In this document: one piece after another, positions 27,484 through 36,412 of the stretch
Position numbering within the stretch: position 1 is the stretch's first letter
How the letters are laid out: the number at the start of each line of letters is the position of its first letter
Origin: Pseudomonas sp. DTU_2021_1001937_2_SI_NGA_ILE_001
GTDB lineage: Bacteria > Pseudomonadota > Gammaproteobacteria > Pseudomonadales > Pseudomonadaceae
Direction of reading: 5' to 3'
Assembly: GCF_032463525.1 (NCBI RefSeq)
Contig: NZ_CP135971.1
Span: forward strand, 3,472,001-3,536,000
Length of the DNA: 64,000 bases
Notes under the pieces: generated by a model
The model's input: only the letters and a program-made list of their open reading frames with translations
The model's database searches: none
What the model was told of the DNA's origin: nothing
Position numbers and translations under genes: made by a program

Positions 27484-28698
27484 GTGAGCCGCGACCTGCT
27501 CAGCCGCTTCCAGGCCCTGGACCGCTTCCTGAGCGAGCACCAGGACCTGTGGCGGCCCAAGCCCTTCACCGAGCGTGAACTGGCCTGGGAGCAGCAGCAC
27601 CCCCAGCTCGCCACCTGGCTGCGCAACCGCAGCCTGGAACAGGCCGAAGCCGCGCATAACCACCCCGAGCAGCTGGCCGCCCCCGCGCCTTTTCCACAAC
27701 TGGCCGCGCAAGCGGTGGCGCTGGCACAGGTCGACGAACTCCCCGCCCAGCCCCTGGCCCCGGTGCCAACGCGCCTGAGCGTCGACGTGCCGGGCCGCAA
27801 GTGGCAGCAGATCGAAGCCTTCGCCAGCCGCTTGGCCTTCACGCCCGCCCCCAGCCACTGGCTGGACTGGTGCGCCGGCAAAGGCCACCTGGGCCGTCGC
27901 CTGACCCGTCCCGGCCAGCACCTGACCTGCCTGGAATACGACCCGGCACTGGTCGAGGCCGGCCAGGCCCTCAGCGCTCGCCATGCTATCGATGCCGAAC
28001 ACCACCTGCAGGACGTGATGGCCGCCGATTGCGCCGGGCAACTGCTTCCCACCCACACGCCGGTGGCGCTGCACGCGTGCGGCGACCTGCACGTGCGGCT
28101 GCTGCAGCTGGCCAGCCAGGCGGGTTGTGCACAGCTGGCCATCGCGCCGTGCTGCTACAACCGCACCACCACCGAGCACTACCAGGCGCTGTCCCGCGCC
28201 GGGCAGGCCTCGGCCTTGCAACTGACCAAGGACGACCTGGGCCTGCCGCTCAGCGAAACCGTCACCGCCCCGGCGCGGGTGCGTCGCCAGCGCGACCAGT
28301 CCATGGCCCGGCGCCTGGGCTTCGACCTGCTGCAACGCCGCCTGCGCCATGTGGACAACTATCTGCCGACCCCTTCGCTGCCCGTCGCCTGGCTGGCCCG
28401 CCCCTACGCCGACTACTGCCAGGAACTGGCGCGGCTGAGGCACCTGCCCGCCCTCGGTGAGCAGTATTGGCCCGAGCTAGAGGCAAAAGGATGGCAACGT
28501 CTGGCGGAAGTCCGCAATCTCGAGCTATTGCGCAACCTGTTCCGCCGCCCGCTGGAAGTGTGGCTGGTCCTCGACCGCGCCCTTTACCTGCAAGAACGAG
28601 GCTACGACGTGCAGCTGGGCAGCTTCTGCTCCACCGCTCTAACCCCCCGCAACCTGCTGCTGATTGCCCGACAAAAGGCATCCACAACCTGTGGATAA
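27484..28698 (+). CDS. SAM-dependent methyltransferase of the METTL25/GSTCD-like group
   Basis: A 404-residue protein read from a GTG 10 bp after the permease stop. The SAM site is HWLDWCAGKGHLGRRLTR (about residue 120); a second conserved block is VALHACGDLHVRLLQLA with CCYNRT downstream, a combination typical of this methyltransferase group. The N-terminal 100 residues are helical and unrecognised. It is probably cotranscribed with the ABC genes, but no functional link is evident; the substrate is unknown. Its stop codon lies inside an inverted pair of DnaA-box-like nonamers. Confidence 0.8.
   Translation: MSRDLLSRFQALDRFLSEHQDLWRPKPFTERELAWEQQHPQLATWLRNRSLEQAEAAHNHPEQLAAPAPFPQLAAQAVALAQVDELPAQPLAPVPTRLSVDVPGRKWQQIEAFASRLAFTPAPSHWLDWCAGKGHLGRRLTRPGQHLTCLEYDPALVEAGQALSARHAIDAEHHLQDVMAADCAGQLLPTHTPVALHACGDLHVRLLQLASQAGCAQLAIAPCCYNRTTTEHYQALSRAGQASALQLTKDDLGLPLSETVTAPARVRRQRDQSMARRLGFDLLQRRLRHVDNYLPTPSLPVAWLARPYADYCQELARLRHLPALGEQYWPELEAKGWQRLAEVRNLELLRNLFRRPLEVWLVLDRALYLQERGYDVQLGSFCSTALTPRNLLLIARQKASTTCG
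28680..28698. promoter_or_regulatory. Inverted pair of DnaA-box-like 9-mers
   Basis: ATCCACA (28680-28686) and TGTGGATAA (28690-28698) face each other across 3 bp; the second is a perfect consensus DnaA box. It overlaps the end of the methyltransferase gene. One pair is far from an origin; it might titrate DnaA or be chance. Confidence 0.35.
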
Positions 28699-28914
28699 CT
28701 CTGTTGATGAAAATCCGCAGCCTGGGGAAAACACCCGCTGAAATCGCCCCAACGGGCCGCCGCAACGCGCTGCCGGCAAAGTCAATAAGCTTCTAGATCG
28801 CGTATTTACGTGCGACCGCCTGGCCGCTCGGCTTCCGCACGTCAGAAAAAATGCAAGTTCATGGAACTTGTGAATAAAGCCGCAAACATGCCTACGCAGA
28901 AGGCACGGCGCGGC

Positions 28915-29935
28915 TCAGAACTGATCGAGCTTGAGGCGCCCCGGCGGCACGCCCTGGCTCTGCAACTTGCGCAGGGTGAGCTTGTAGACGCTGGACTTGA
29001 TCTGGCTGCCCATGGGCGTTTCTTCCAGCAGGATGCGGCTGGAGGCGAAGGCACAGCCGGTCTTGAGCATCTGGTACTTGAGCAGGTAGTAACCGGCGTC
29101 CATGCGCGAGAAGCTGAACTGCCCGCCGGGCGGGATGTAGGCATGCCGGTAGGCGTTGCGCCCCACCGCATCGGTGACCTTGGCGTACACCGCCGAGTCG
29201 CCACCGGAGTTGTCGATGATGATCTGCGACCAGCCGTTCTGGCGCAGCAGCGGCATACCCGACAGATACCCCGCCGCGCTGGGCCACGGCGCGCCGGTCG
29301 GGTCCAGCGCCGGGACACTGCATTCCGCCTCTACCGGAGTGGGCTGCGCTGCCGGCAGCGCCGCCTGCACCAAGGGCGGCTCGGCCTTGATGCGGGCCTG
29401 CGCCGGCAAGGTATCGGTGGGCATGTAGGACAGGCTGGCATTGCGGTCGTAACCCATCCAGGCACCCGCCGCACAGAAGGTCATGAACAGCAGCGCCCAA
29501 CGCACCAGCCCACGCCGCCGACGCCGCGCAGTGCCCTTGGCCTGGGACCGCGACGCCGCACGCGCCTGGGCCGCGCGAGGTTGAGGCTGGGGCTGAGGCT
29601 TCGCCTGTGCAGCCGGCTGCGCCGGACGGGGCCGCCGCCGCATACACCGCCGCCCCCTGGCGCGCCTGCCCGGCCACTGCCTGGCCTTGAGCCTGGGCCT
29701 GGCGCTGACGCCGCTCCTGCTCGGCCAGCTCGGCGTCATAGCGCGCGCGTTTCTCCGGGTTCGCCAGCACCGAGTGCGAAGCATTGACCAGGCTCATCAG
29801 CTCCGCGGCATTCGCCGCCGGATTGCGGTCAGGATGCAGCCGCTGCGCCAGCTTGCGATACGCCTGCTTGATCTGCTCGGGCGACGCATCGCGGGCAACG
29901 TTCAATTGCTCGTAATGGGTGAGGGTCTTCTGCAT
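28915..29935 (-). pseudogene. J-domain membrane protein, split by a single-base frameshift
   Basis: The N-terminal J domain (MQKTLTHYEQLNVARDASPE, then HPDRNPAANAAELMSLVNAS) starts at the ATG at 29935 and carries the HPD tripeptide that stimulates DnaK. The frame is lost near 29628-29631, in a run of four Cs on the coding strand. Removing one C restores reading into a Pro/Gln/Ala-rich linker, a basic RRRRRGLVRW stretch, a transmembrane helix (ALLFMTFCAAGAW) and a folded C-terminal domain ending GRLKLDQF. A restored protein would be about 340 residues. Either the strain carries a real mutation or the base is a sequencing error; both halves are otherwise intact. Confidence 0.8.
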
Positions 29936-30080
29936 TGCACCTGTGGTCCATGGCCGCATGCCAACCCCACTGTATCGGCCCGAAACGCCAGACCTTCAGC
30001 CCCCCGAACGCCCCACCACCCCGACCGCTCGACGGACGGCCCACCCCGCCCATTTATCCAGGCGAATCAGGCAGCTAGGC

Positions 30081-30108
30081 TTTACAAGCGCGCCAGAGTC
30101 TATATACT
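30081..30108 (+). promoter_or_regulatory. Promoter of tRNA-Thr
   Basis: TTTACA (30081-30086), a 16-bp spacer and TATACT (30103-30108) lie 11 bp before the mature tRNA 5' end. Confidence 0.65.
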
Positions 30109-30119
30109 CAGCCGCCATT

Positions 30120-30195
<76 letters not shown>

Positions 30196-30253
30196 TTATT
30201 CGCTCCCAAACCCTTGAAAACAAAGGGTTTGCGGCTCTCAAAGCTGCTTTCGC

Positions 30254-30274
30254 GTGGTAACCTTTGTGGTAACT
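30254..30274 (+). promoter_or_regulatory. Left pair of integrase arm-type repeats
   Basis: GTGGTAACC (30254-30262) and GTGGTAACT (30266-30274) are direct repeats 12 bp apart, about 60 bp inside attL and just before the integrase start. A matching pair lies near attR, as expected for arm sites bound by the integrase N-terminal domain. Confidence 0.55.
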
Positions 30275-30278
30275 ACCG

Positions 30279-31627
30279 ATGAAAGCAAGCTTTGGCCCTC
30301 TCCAAGTGACACTCCGATACGCCTACTCCCGTAATGGAACCTGGTACTACCAGCGCCCAATCCCGAAAGATCTCCAATCGCGCTACGGCAAAAAGCTCAT
30401 CAAGATCAAGCTCGATACCACTGACATTGTGGTAGCTGGACGTGAGATTGACCGCTTGAACCGTGAAGCCGAAGCCGACTGGCAACGCCTGCGCGCTGAA
30501 CCAACCTCCTCCCCCCAAGCCCTACGCACCCACGCCGTTGCACTCCTCAAACAATGGGGACTGTCAGCCGCACCCGCCCAGAATGACTCCTCTGTGCTTG
30601 AGGCGTTCTTTGACTACTTGGACGCTAAGCGGCCTGCCGAGATGTATGACGAAGATCACGATCAGGGCACCGGGCACCCTACAGACCACCTGACGCCAGT
30701 CGAAAGCGAAGCCACAAAGCTGCTGGCAGGGACGGTCAAGCAGCGCATCAGCGATGCCACCAACTTCTACCTGAGCACCCACCCTAAGCGGGACGAAGCC
30801 AAGTTTTCCGCAGATGCCCGCCGTGTGATGGATGGTCTGACTAAGGTGGTTGGCGACAAGCCCTTTGAAGCCGTCACGCGCGCTGATGCTCGTACCTTTG
30901 TGGATGCCGAACTTGCCAGGGGCGCTGTCACCACCAGCATCAGAAGACGCCTGTCCACCATCATCGCGGTATTCACCCAGTACGCCAGAGAGCATGAGAT
31001 AGCGAAGCCCAATCCATTCTCCGGCTTAAAGATTGTGGGTGAAGGCAAGGATACAAAGGACCGCCAGCCGTTCTCCCTCGATGCGCTAAGCAAGACCGTG
31101 GCTCTCTGTAAACAAATGGATGACGAGCCCCGGTGGATTACGGCCATGATCGCTGACACTGGAGCTCGCTTGGCTGAGATTGTCGGCCTCCCGCTGAGCG
31201 ACATCGTGCTGGACGCTGAGGTGCTCACATCATCATTCAGGAGCATCCTTGGCGATCACTCAAGAACAAGGACAGTAAGCGCGTGGTGCCTCTGGTAGGC
31301 GCGTCTCTGTGGGCCGCGCAGCGGGTCGTAGATACAGCTATACCCGGCTCCCGCTTTGCATTCAAAAAGTACACCTCAGAGAGTGGTTGTAAGGCCACCA
31401 GCGCTTCCGCCACCATCGCCAAGTGGCTCAGGGGCCGAGGTATTGAGCACACCGCGCATGAGCTTCGTCACACCATGGCTGATCGACTCCGGGAGATTCA
31501 GTGCCCCGAGGACATTCGTAAGAGCATTGGCGGATGGGCTAGCGCGGATGTGGCGAGCAAGTATGGGAAAGGGTATTCCCTGCTTGTGATGCGAGACTGG
31601 CTGTTAAAGGTTGAGCTTACCGGTTGA
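30279..31627 (+). pseudogene. Tyrosine site-specific integrase, frameshifted
   Basis: Phage/island integrase of about 449 residues if repaired. Catalytic parts are present: the first arginine in DTGARLAEIVGLPLSD, then in the next frame KNKDSKRVVPL, HELRHTMADRL and the terminal GWASADVASKYGKGYS tyrosine block. The frame breaks near 31221-31226, where one base (probably a C in GTGC-CTCAC) is missing; the first frame then ends at 31298. The N-terminal part (YAYSRNGTWYYQRPIPKDLQ) is an arm-binding domain. Its placement beside the tRNA att site shows it made the island. Confidence 0.88.
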
Positions 31628-31685
31628 TATCAATAGGCCAGTTTCATAGGATGGGCATCCACCCACGCTCAACGGAAGAGCCTTT

Positions 31686-32306
31686 GTGACAAAATCCATC
31701 CAAGAGCAATTCGGCCAAGAACTGATTGATGCGGTAGCACGATTTGCGAAGAAAGAAATCGACACCCCTGCGCAGCTCGAACTCGAAGAATTCAAGCATG
31801 TGTCAGATATCAAGCTTAAGAAAGCTCTCGCGGAAACACTATATGGCGCTCGCTGGCTATACAAGCTAGGGCTTGCACTGTTGGCTAATGGCGATGAGCA
31901 ATCCGCCCATGTCAGGGTTCAGGTAATCGACTATGCGTCAATCTGCGAAGCCCTCTTAGCCGACATGATTGCCCAAGCACACATAAGCGGCAAGCTCTTG
32001 GGAACCCAGTATCAATTTTTCGATGTCCGCCAGAAGCGGCCAATGAACTGGGCTGTTGCAGACCCTACGGCATCAATCCATAAAACGACATTCGAGTGGC
32101 GCATCAAGGTTGCCGAAGAGTCGAAAATCATAGACTCCAAACTCGCTACCAACCTGCACACCATCCGCAATAATCGTAACTCCGTTCACCTTACGCTCAA
32201 AATTCGGGAGGGGGTGACCTATTTTTCTGGTATGGCCAAGAGATCTCACACCGCCGTATACGAACTTATTAAGCAGACCCAAAAGTGGGTGGCTGCATTA
32301 CCGTAA
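31686..32306 (+). CDS. Island protein with a HEPN-like RNase motif
   Basis: A 206-residue soluble, mostly helical protein read from a GTG behind GGAAG. I recognise no named family with certainty. Residues 161-168 (RNNRNSVH) fit the R-x(4-6)-H signature of HEPN RNase domains. Earlier, YASICEALLADMIAQAH resembles the helix of DUF4145-type HEPN proteins, which often occur in abortive-infection or toxin-antitoxin loci. It stands alone between the integrase and a non-coding stretch. RNase or defence function is inference from one motif and the location. Confidence 0.6.
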   Translation: MTKSIQEQFGQELIDAVARFAKKEIDTPAQLELEEFKHVSDIKLKKALAETLYGARWLYKLGLALLANGDEQSAHVRVQVIDYASICEALLADMIAQAHISGKLLGTQYQFFDVRQKRPMNWAVADPTASIHKTTFEWRIKVAEESKIIDSKLATNLHTIRNNRNSVHLTLKIREGVTYFSGMAKRSHTAVYELIKQTQKWVAALP

Positions 32307-32760
32307 CCCCCGAGGGACCACATTAGGATCACCCAACCGTGATCCGGGGGCTTCATCACGTTCAACGTGGTGCCGGACTTGTTCCGGACTGTGCGCATCC
32401 TCGCTGCGTCAGATCATGGGCCAACTGTCCCTGAGCGACCACTGAGACCACGGACCACCTACACCACCAGCCATGGGGGGTAGGGGGGCATACTGGGGCT
32501 CCTGCTGGTCGATCATGGGGTAGTGCCCTTAGGGCATCCCTGGGGTGTGTCTACGGTGATGTTCAGCATTCATACCGCACACGGCGGGCCCAGTTCCATC
32601 GTGACCAGTTCGATGCATTGTGATGGCGGGGGCGTACAGGCAGCCACATGGCGCTAGACAATGAATAGACTGCCTAGAAGATTGACTAAGGAATTCATGG
32701 CCCGTGGAATGGGCCGCCCACAACGGTGCATACTCGGATGGGCGGCAATTTAGGGGCGCG
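32307..32760. other. Non-coding island stretch with hairpins
   Basis: About 450 bp without a supported gene. It holds a 7-bp hairpin GGATCAC/GTGATCC (32326-32345) and, at its right end, an 8-bp stem GCCGCCCA/TGGGCGGC (32713-32746). The second may end transcription of the minus-strand gene at 32761. Confidence 0.5.
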
Positions 32761-33270
32761 TCAAACCAGCATCTGGTGGATGTCGGCGTAGCTGATTCCC
32801 GAGCTTGCGGTTCTCTGAGTGACGGGGGAATCCCCTTCACAGCTATAGCCCCATGGGTAGCCTTCATGCTCATTCTTGTACGCCAGGTGGCAGAGCTCCG
32901 AAGTGCGTGCACTGATTAGCTTCCTGACTACGCTCTCCTCAAGCCCAGGTGTGCGTAGTAGCGTATCTGACTTGTTGCCCTCATCGTCTTGGAGGGTTAG
33001 AAGGTAACCATCTGAAACCTTGCTGCCGAAAGCTACTTGCGTGTACGGGCGTGGGGTGTAAAGGAACTCGATGTCCTCCTCCCCCTTTTCGCCAAGCCAG
33101 TAGGACACAGCGAGGTCAGTGACATCTTGCCCCTTGTGCAGCAGTGGGCCGCAGAGCTTTTTGAAGTTCGCAACGATGTCCGGCTTGGAGATACCCTGAT
33201 CGCTCATTGATATCACCCACTGCGCTTCAGTTGCACCTTTAGGTAGGGGATGGCGGCGTTTAACGTTCAT
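32761..33270 (-). CDS. Unknown island protein
   Basis: A 169-residue soluble protein. The ATG at 33270 has a near-perfect AGGAGG ribosome site 5 nt away, which fixes the start and supports expression. It has no transmembrane segment and no motif I can place; it begins with a basic stretch (NVKRRHPLPKG) and contains ISMSDQGISKPDIVANFKKL, which could be a small helical DNA- or protein-binding unit. It stands alone on this strand between non-coding regions. Function unknown. Confidence 0.7.
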   Translation of the reverse strand: MNVKRRHPLPKGATEAQWVISMSDQGISKPDIVANFKKLCGPLLHKGQDVTDLAVSYWLGEKGEEDIEFLYTPRPYTQVAFGSKVSDGYLLTLQDDEGNKSDTLLRTPGLEESVVRKLISARTSELCHLAYKNEHEGYPWGYSCEGDSPVTQRTASSGISYADIHQMLV

Positions 33271-33628
33271 AGAACCTCCTTTGTTCGTTGAGAACGGAGC
33301 GTAGCAGAAGTCTACGCATGCTCGGCTTGAGCCCATGCCCAAGCGCCAGGCCTGGCTGGCAGCGATGAGCTACAGACTAATGAGGGGGTCGCCCTACCAA
33401 GACTTAGTATCATCGTCCTGGAGCGAATAGTTTTTTCTGAAAAAATTTGAAAGCCCACCTCGAAAGTGGCTGGCCCGCGATACCCCCCATGAGCCCCATG
33501 CGCTCCCGCTGAGCGGCACCCGCAACACTACGCCCTTGGATCTCAGGCGCATCCCACCACCTACCTGACCACTCCCGGCCCGACCGCCAGGCTACTGGTC
33601 ATCACTCGCAATCCCAAGCCTCATTGGC

Positions 33629-33702
33629 AAACCTTCTGGAACCAAGCCCAGGCCCCGTAGCGGGGACTTGGAGCCGGGCTGTGGAGGTCGGCCAGAAGGT
33701 TT
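33629..33702 (+). other. Nested hairpin leader upstream of the Rha-like gene
   Basis: An 11-bp outer stem (AAACCTTCTGG 33629-33639, CCAGAAGGTTT 33692-33702) encloses CCAAG/CTTGG (33642-33646, 33667-33671) and CCCCG/CGGGG (33653-33665). It ends 22 bp before the start codon at 33725 and would be in the 5' untranslated RNA. It could be a structured regulatory leader, or an operator at the DNA level. Confidence 0.5.
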
Positions 33703-33724
33703 CTCAATAAGGAAATGCTACACC

Positions 33725-34165
33725 ATGAACATCGAACACATCGCCGCAGGCACGACCCTGACCACCATCAGCGGAATGCCTGCTATGTCGTCCCAGGAGA
33801 TTGCTGAGATCACCGGGCGACAACACAAAAACGTACTCCGCGACATTCGCAAGATGCTGGGCCAGTTGGCCGAGGCTGAGCGACACCCCGGCTCAGATTT
33901 GAGCTGGGATCCGAAGTGGGTTGAGACCCACATGCCTGATGCTCAAGGACAACTGCGACCAGTCTTGTTGTTGGACAAGGAGCTCACCTTCACGCTGCTG
34001 GCGGGGTACAGCTACGCTCTGAGTAACTTGATCGTGAAGCGGTGGCTGGAGTTAGAGGGCAACGGGTTTCGTCGCGTGTCTGTGGCAGAGGCCGTTGCTC
34101 ACCTGGTCGAACGGGAGAAGGATATTCGCAGGATGGCCCTCCGAGAGCTTCGGCGGCTGCGTTGA
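33725..34165 (+). CDS. Rha-family phage regulatory protein
   Basis: A 146-residue protein. The Rha domain fills about residues 18-100 and opens MSSQEIAEITGRQHKNVLRD, the family hallmark winged-helix start. VLLLDKELTFTLLAGYSYAL follows. A basic C-terminal helix (EKDIRRMALRELRRLR) may touch DNA. Rha proteins are found in lambdoid and P22-like phages and in islands, where they interfere with phage growth in some hosts. The start follows GGAAATGCTACACC and the hairpin leader. Confidence 0.75.
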   Translation: MNIEHIAAGTTLTTISGMPAMSSQEIAEITGRQHKNVLRDIRKMLGQLAEAERHPGSDLSWDPKWVETHMPDAQGQLRPVLLLDKELTFTLLAGYSYALSNLIVKRWLELEGNGFRRVSVAEAVAHLVEREKDIRRMALRELRRLR

Positions 34166-34215
34166 TTGGGCCAAGAACTCATCGGAATCCCGGTGTGCTT
34201 AGCCCGATTAGTGAA

Positions 34216-34333
34216 TGGTTCGTAATGGGTATGCTTTTAGCGAACCAAGCGAGTCGGTTTCGGAACTGGTTCGATAATTAATGGTTGACCAATCAAAACG
34301 AACCTCCATTATGCGAACCATCCAAAGCGAACC
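34216..34333. promoter_or_regulatory. Six CGAACC/GGTTCG motifs before the serine recombinase gene (res-like)
   Basis: Motifs occur at 34216-34222 (TGGTTCG), 34241-34247 (CGAACCA), 34267-34273 (TGGTTCG), 34299-34304, 34314-34320 (CGAACCA) and 34328-34333 (CGAACC). Start spacings are 25, 26, 32, 15 and 14 bp. The inverted/direct arrangement just before a resolvase gene is what a res site or self-repression region looks like. Confidence 0.5.
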
Positions 34334-34344
34334 GGAGCCGTTCC

Positions 34345-34989
34345 ATGTACATTCGCGCCTACCTCCGCGCCTCTACCCAAGACCAAGATGCTCAGCGAGC
34401 CCGAGCAGACCTCGAAGCGTTCGCCCAGGAGCGCGGTTTGCGAATCGCAGCCTGGTACGCAGAGAACGAGTCTGGAGCCAACCTCAAGCGTCCTGAGCTG
34501 TTCCGTTTATTGGCCGATAGTCACCCGGGAGATGTGCTCTTGACCGAGCAGGTGGACCGCCTTTCTCGCCTCAATGCCGAGGATTGGGATCGCCTCAAGG
34601 CTGAGCTGCTGGGCCGCAAGGTTCGTGTGGTCGCCCTCGACCTTCCCACCTCCCACACGATGGTGAAGGCGGAGGACGAGATGACCATGAGGATGATGGA
34701 CGCTCTTAATTCGATGATGCTGGACATGCTGGCTGCCATTGCCCGCAAGGACTACGAGGACAGACGCCGCAGGACCACTCAGGGCATCGCTCAGGCCAAG
34801 GAACGCGACAAGCTCAAGCCCCAGGCTGAGAGAGCCTACAAAGGCCGACCAGCGAACCATGAGCGCAACACTGCCATTCTGGCGATGCTAGATCGGGGTA
34901 GCAGCTGGTCTGAGGTCTGTGCGGCCACAGGTGCCTCGAGGAGTACGCTACTGAGGCTCGTGAAGGCGCGCCAAGATACTGAGACGTAA
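34345..34989 (+). CDS. Small serine recombinase (resolvase/invertase type)
   Basis: A 214-residue recombinase. The catalytic serine is S10 in YIRAYLRASTQDQDAQRARA; further active-site arginines lie in LTEQVDRLSRLNAEDWDRLK. The long E helix MTMRMMDALNSMMLDMLAAI forms the dimer. A C-terminal helix-turn-helix (WSEVCAATGASRSTLLRLVK, about 185-205) binds DNA. The ATG at 34345 matches the usual N-terminus; six repeated motifs lie immediately upstream. It may resolve island or plasmid multimers, or invert a segment, but no second site is evident here. Confidence 0.88.
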   Translation: MYIRAYLRASTQDQDAQRARADLEAFAQERGLRIAAWYAENESGANLKRPELFRLLADSHPGDVLLTEQVDRLSRLNAEDWDRLKAELLGRKVRVVALDLPTSHTMVKAEDEMTMRMMDALNSMMLDMLAAIARKDYEDRRRRTTQGIAQAKERDKLKPQAERAYKGRPANHERNTAILAMLDRGSSWSEVCAATGASRSTLLRLVKARQDTET

Positions 34990-35085
34990 GCGTTTCGCTA
35001 TCTGTTTTTTGCACCTGCAGCAGATCTGCCATGAACATTTGTGACTGGCTGCTGGCGCTCCTTCTGAGCTTTGAAACCGGGCTGC

Positions 35086-36354
35086 TTATGCAGGTAACAA
35101 CAACTCTCCCTGTACGGAAGGCGAACGCTCCGAGCTAGGAGGAGAAGAATTGTTATCAATAGTAGCTAGGACTGTCTGTGCCAGCTTCCCAAGGGCATAT
35201 CCGAGAAGAGGAGGAACAGCGTTGCCGATTTGCTTGAGCTGTTGCCACTCGCTACCTACAAATACAAATCCGTCATGAAACGATTGTAGCCGGGCTGCCT
35301 CTCTGACAGTAATCCATCGATTCAAATGAGGGTGAATCCACTCGCTCATGTCTCGATGCATTTGAGCCAAGATAGTATGCGAGGGCAGCTGAGGATGAAG
35401 TCGTCGCCACTTCTCAGGTCGTTTTCCATCCCAAATTTCTTTAGGCAAACTGTTAGCTTTTTTTCCCTGCTCAAGCAATGAAATCAGCTTCGCTCTGCGA
35501 GCCAAAATCTCTTTTGTATGATGATTATGCAGTTCTGACCTTTCTTTCCCGATACCCCTTCTACGCTTCAAAGCTTTAGTATATCGAGCACCGTCGAAGT
35601 CGAGCCGCATATCACGCATAAAGCTACTTGGAGACTTACGAGATGGATAATCCATAACCTCCCCACTGTGGACGATCTCCGCGGGCAGGTCACCTATCGC
35701 CTCATCAACAGTAACCACTTTCTCTACTCGATACTTGTCGAGAGCACTCTCGCAAAAAGTATGAAGATCATATGGAAAGGCCAAGTCGTCACGTGTCCCG
35801 ACAAAAATTACTCTTTGCCGAGTTTGTGGCACACCGAAATCATCCGCAGAGAGCAGGAGCATTGTAGTATTTTTGTACCCCAACTCGGCAAAGTGAGCCA
35901 AAATGAGATGCTTGAAATACCCCTTGTTCATGAGCGCTAAATTTGGGACATTCTCCATGAAGAACATCCTTGGGCGCAGTTTCTCTACGACGCGAGCATA
36001 TTGCTTGTAAAGCTCATTCCTTTCATCATCGAGCTTCCTCGCACCTATTTGGCTAAAGCCTTGACAAGGCGGCCCGCCAAACACGAAATCTGTACCGGCA
36101 AGGCGATATTGCTTTTCATGATCTGAACCTTCGATCAAGAAGTCGTGCACATCCCCCTCAAAGAGTGGTGTTGAAGGGAAATTGTGACGATAAGTTTCAC
36201 AGGCAAACTTATCGAATTCGACCGCAACGCGCAATTTCACGCCGGAGCTTTCTATACCTTCACAAAACCCGCCACACCCAGAAAAGAGGGAGACAGCGCT
36301 GTACGTTTGGGGTTTCGCTATAGGTGCCGGCGTATTCGCGTGACTCTTCGGCAT
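35086..36354 (-). CDS. Type II DNA (cytosine-5) methyltransferase
   Basis: The protective methylase of the R-M system (422 residues). Motifs appear in order: I FSGCGGF (24-30), IV GGPPCQGFS with catalytic C97, VI ENVP (134-137), VIII QTRQRV (177-182), then a target-recognition region (about 200-330), IX ITVREAARLQSF and X QIGNAVPPLLG. It adds a methyl group to C5 of cytosine in a target that cannot be read from sequence. It diverges from the controller and nuclease genes. Codon use and GC differ sharply from the chromosome, a sign of transfer. Confidence 0.95.
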   Translation of the reverse strand: MPKSHANTPAPIAKPQTYSAVSLFSGCGGFCEGIESSGVKLRVAVEFDKFACETYRHNFPSTPLFEGDVHDFLIEGSDHEKQYRLAGTDFVFGGPPCQGFSQIGARKLDDERNELYKQYARVVEKLRPRMFFMENVPNLALMNKGYFKHLILAHFAELGYKNTTMLLLSADDFGVPQTRQRVIFVGTRDDLAFPYDLHTFCESALDKYRVEKVVTVDEAIGDLPAEIVHSGEVMDYPSRKSPSSFMRDMRLDFDGARYTKALKRRRGIGKERSELHNHHTKEILARRAKLISLLEQGKKANSLPKEIWDGKRPEKWRRLHPQLPSHTILAQMHRDMSEWIHPHLNRWITVREAARLQSFHDGFVFVGSEWQQLKQIGNAVPPLLGYALGKLAQTVLATIDNNSSPPSSERSPSVQGELLLPA

Positions 36355-36412
36355 CGTGGAAGTCCATCAAGGCTAATCTAAGGTGATTATTATGCACATT
36401 TTGTGCTGGAGT

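Noticed and set aside
28680..28698. Replication origin near the DnaA-box pair
   Set aside because: Only two boxes, no AT-rich unwinding region and no dnaA, rpmH or gidA neighbours.
29628..29631. Programmed frameshift in the J-domain gene
   Set aside because: No slippery heptamer or downstream stimulator of a known type is evident, and the upstream frame continues far beyond. A mutation or sequencing error is simpler.
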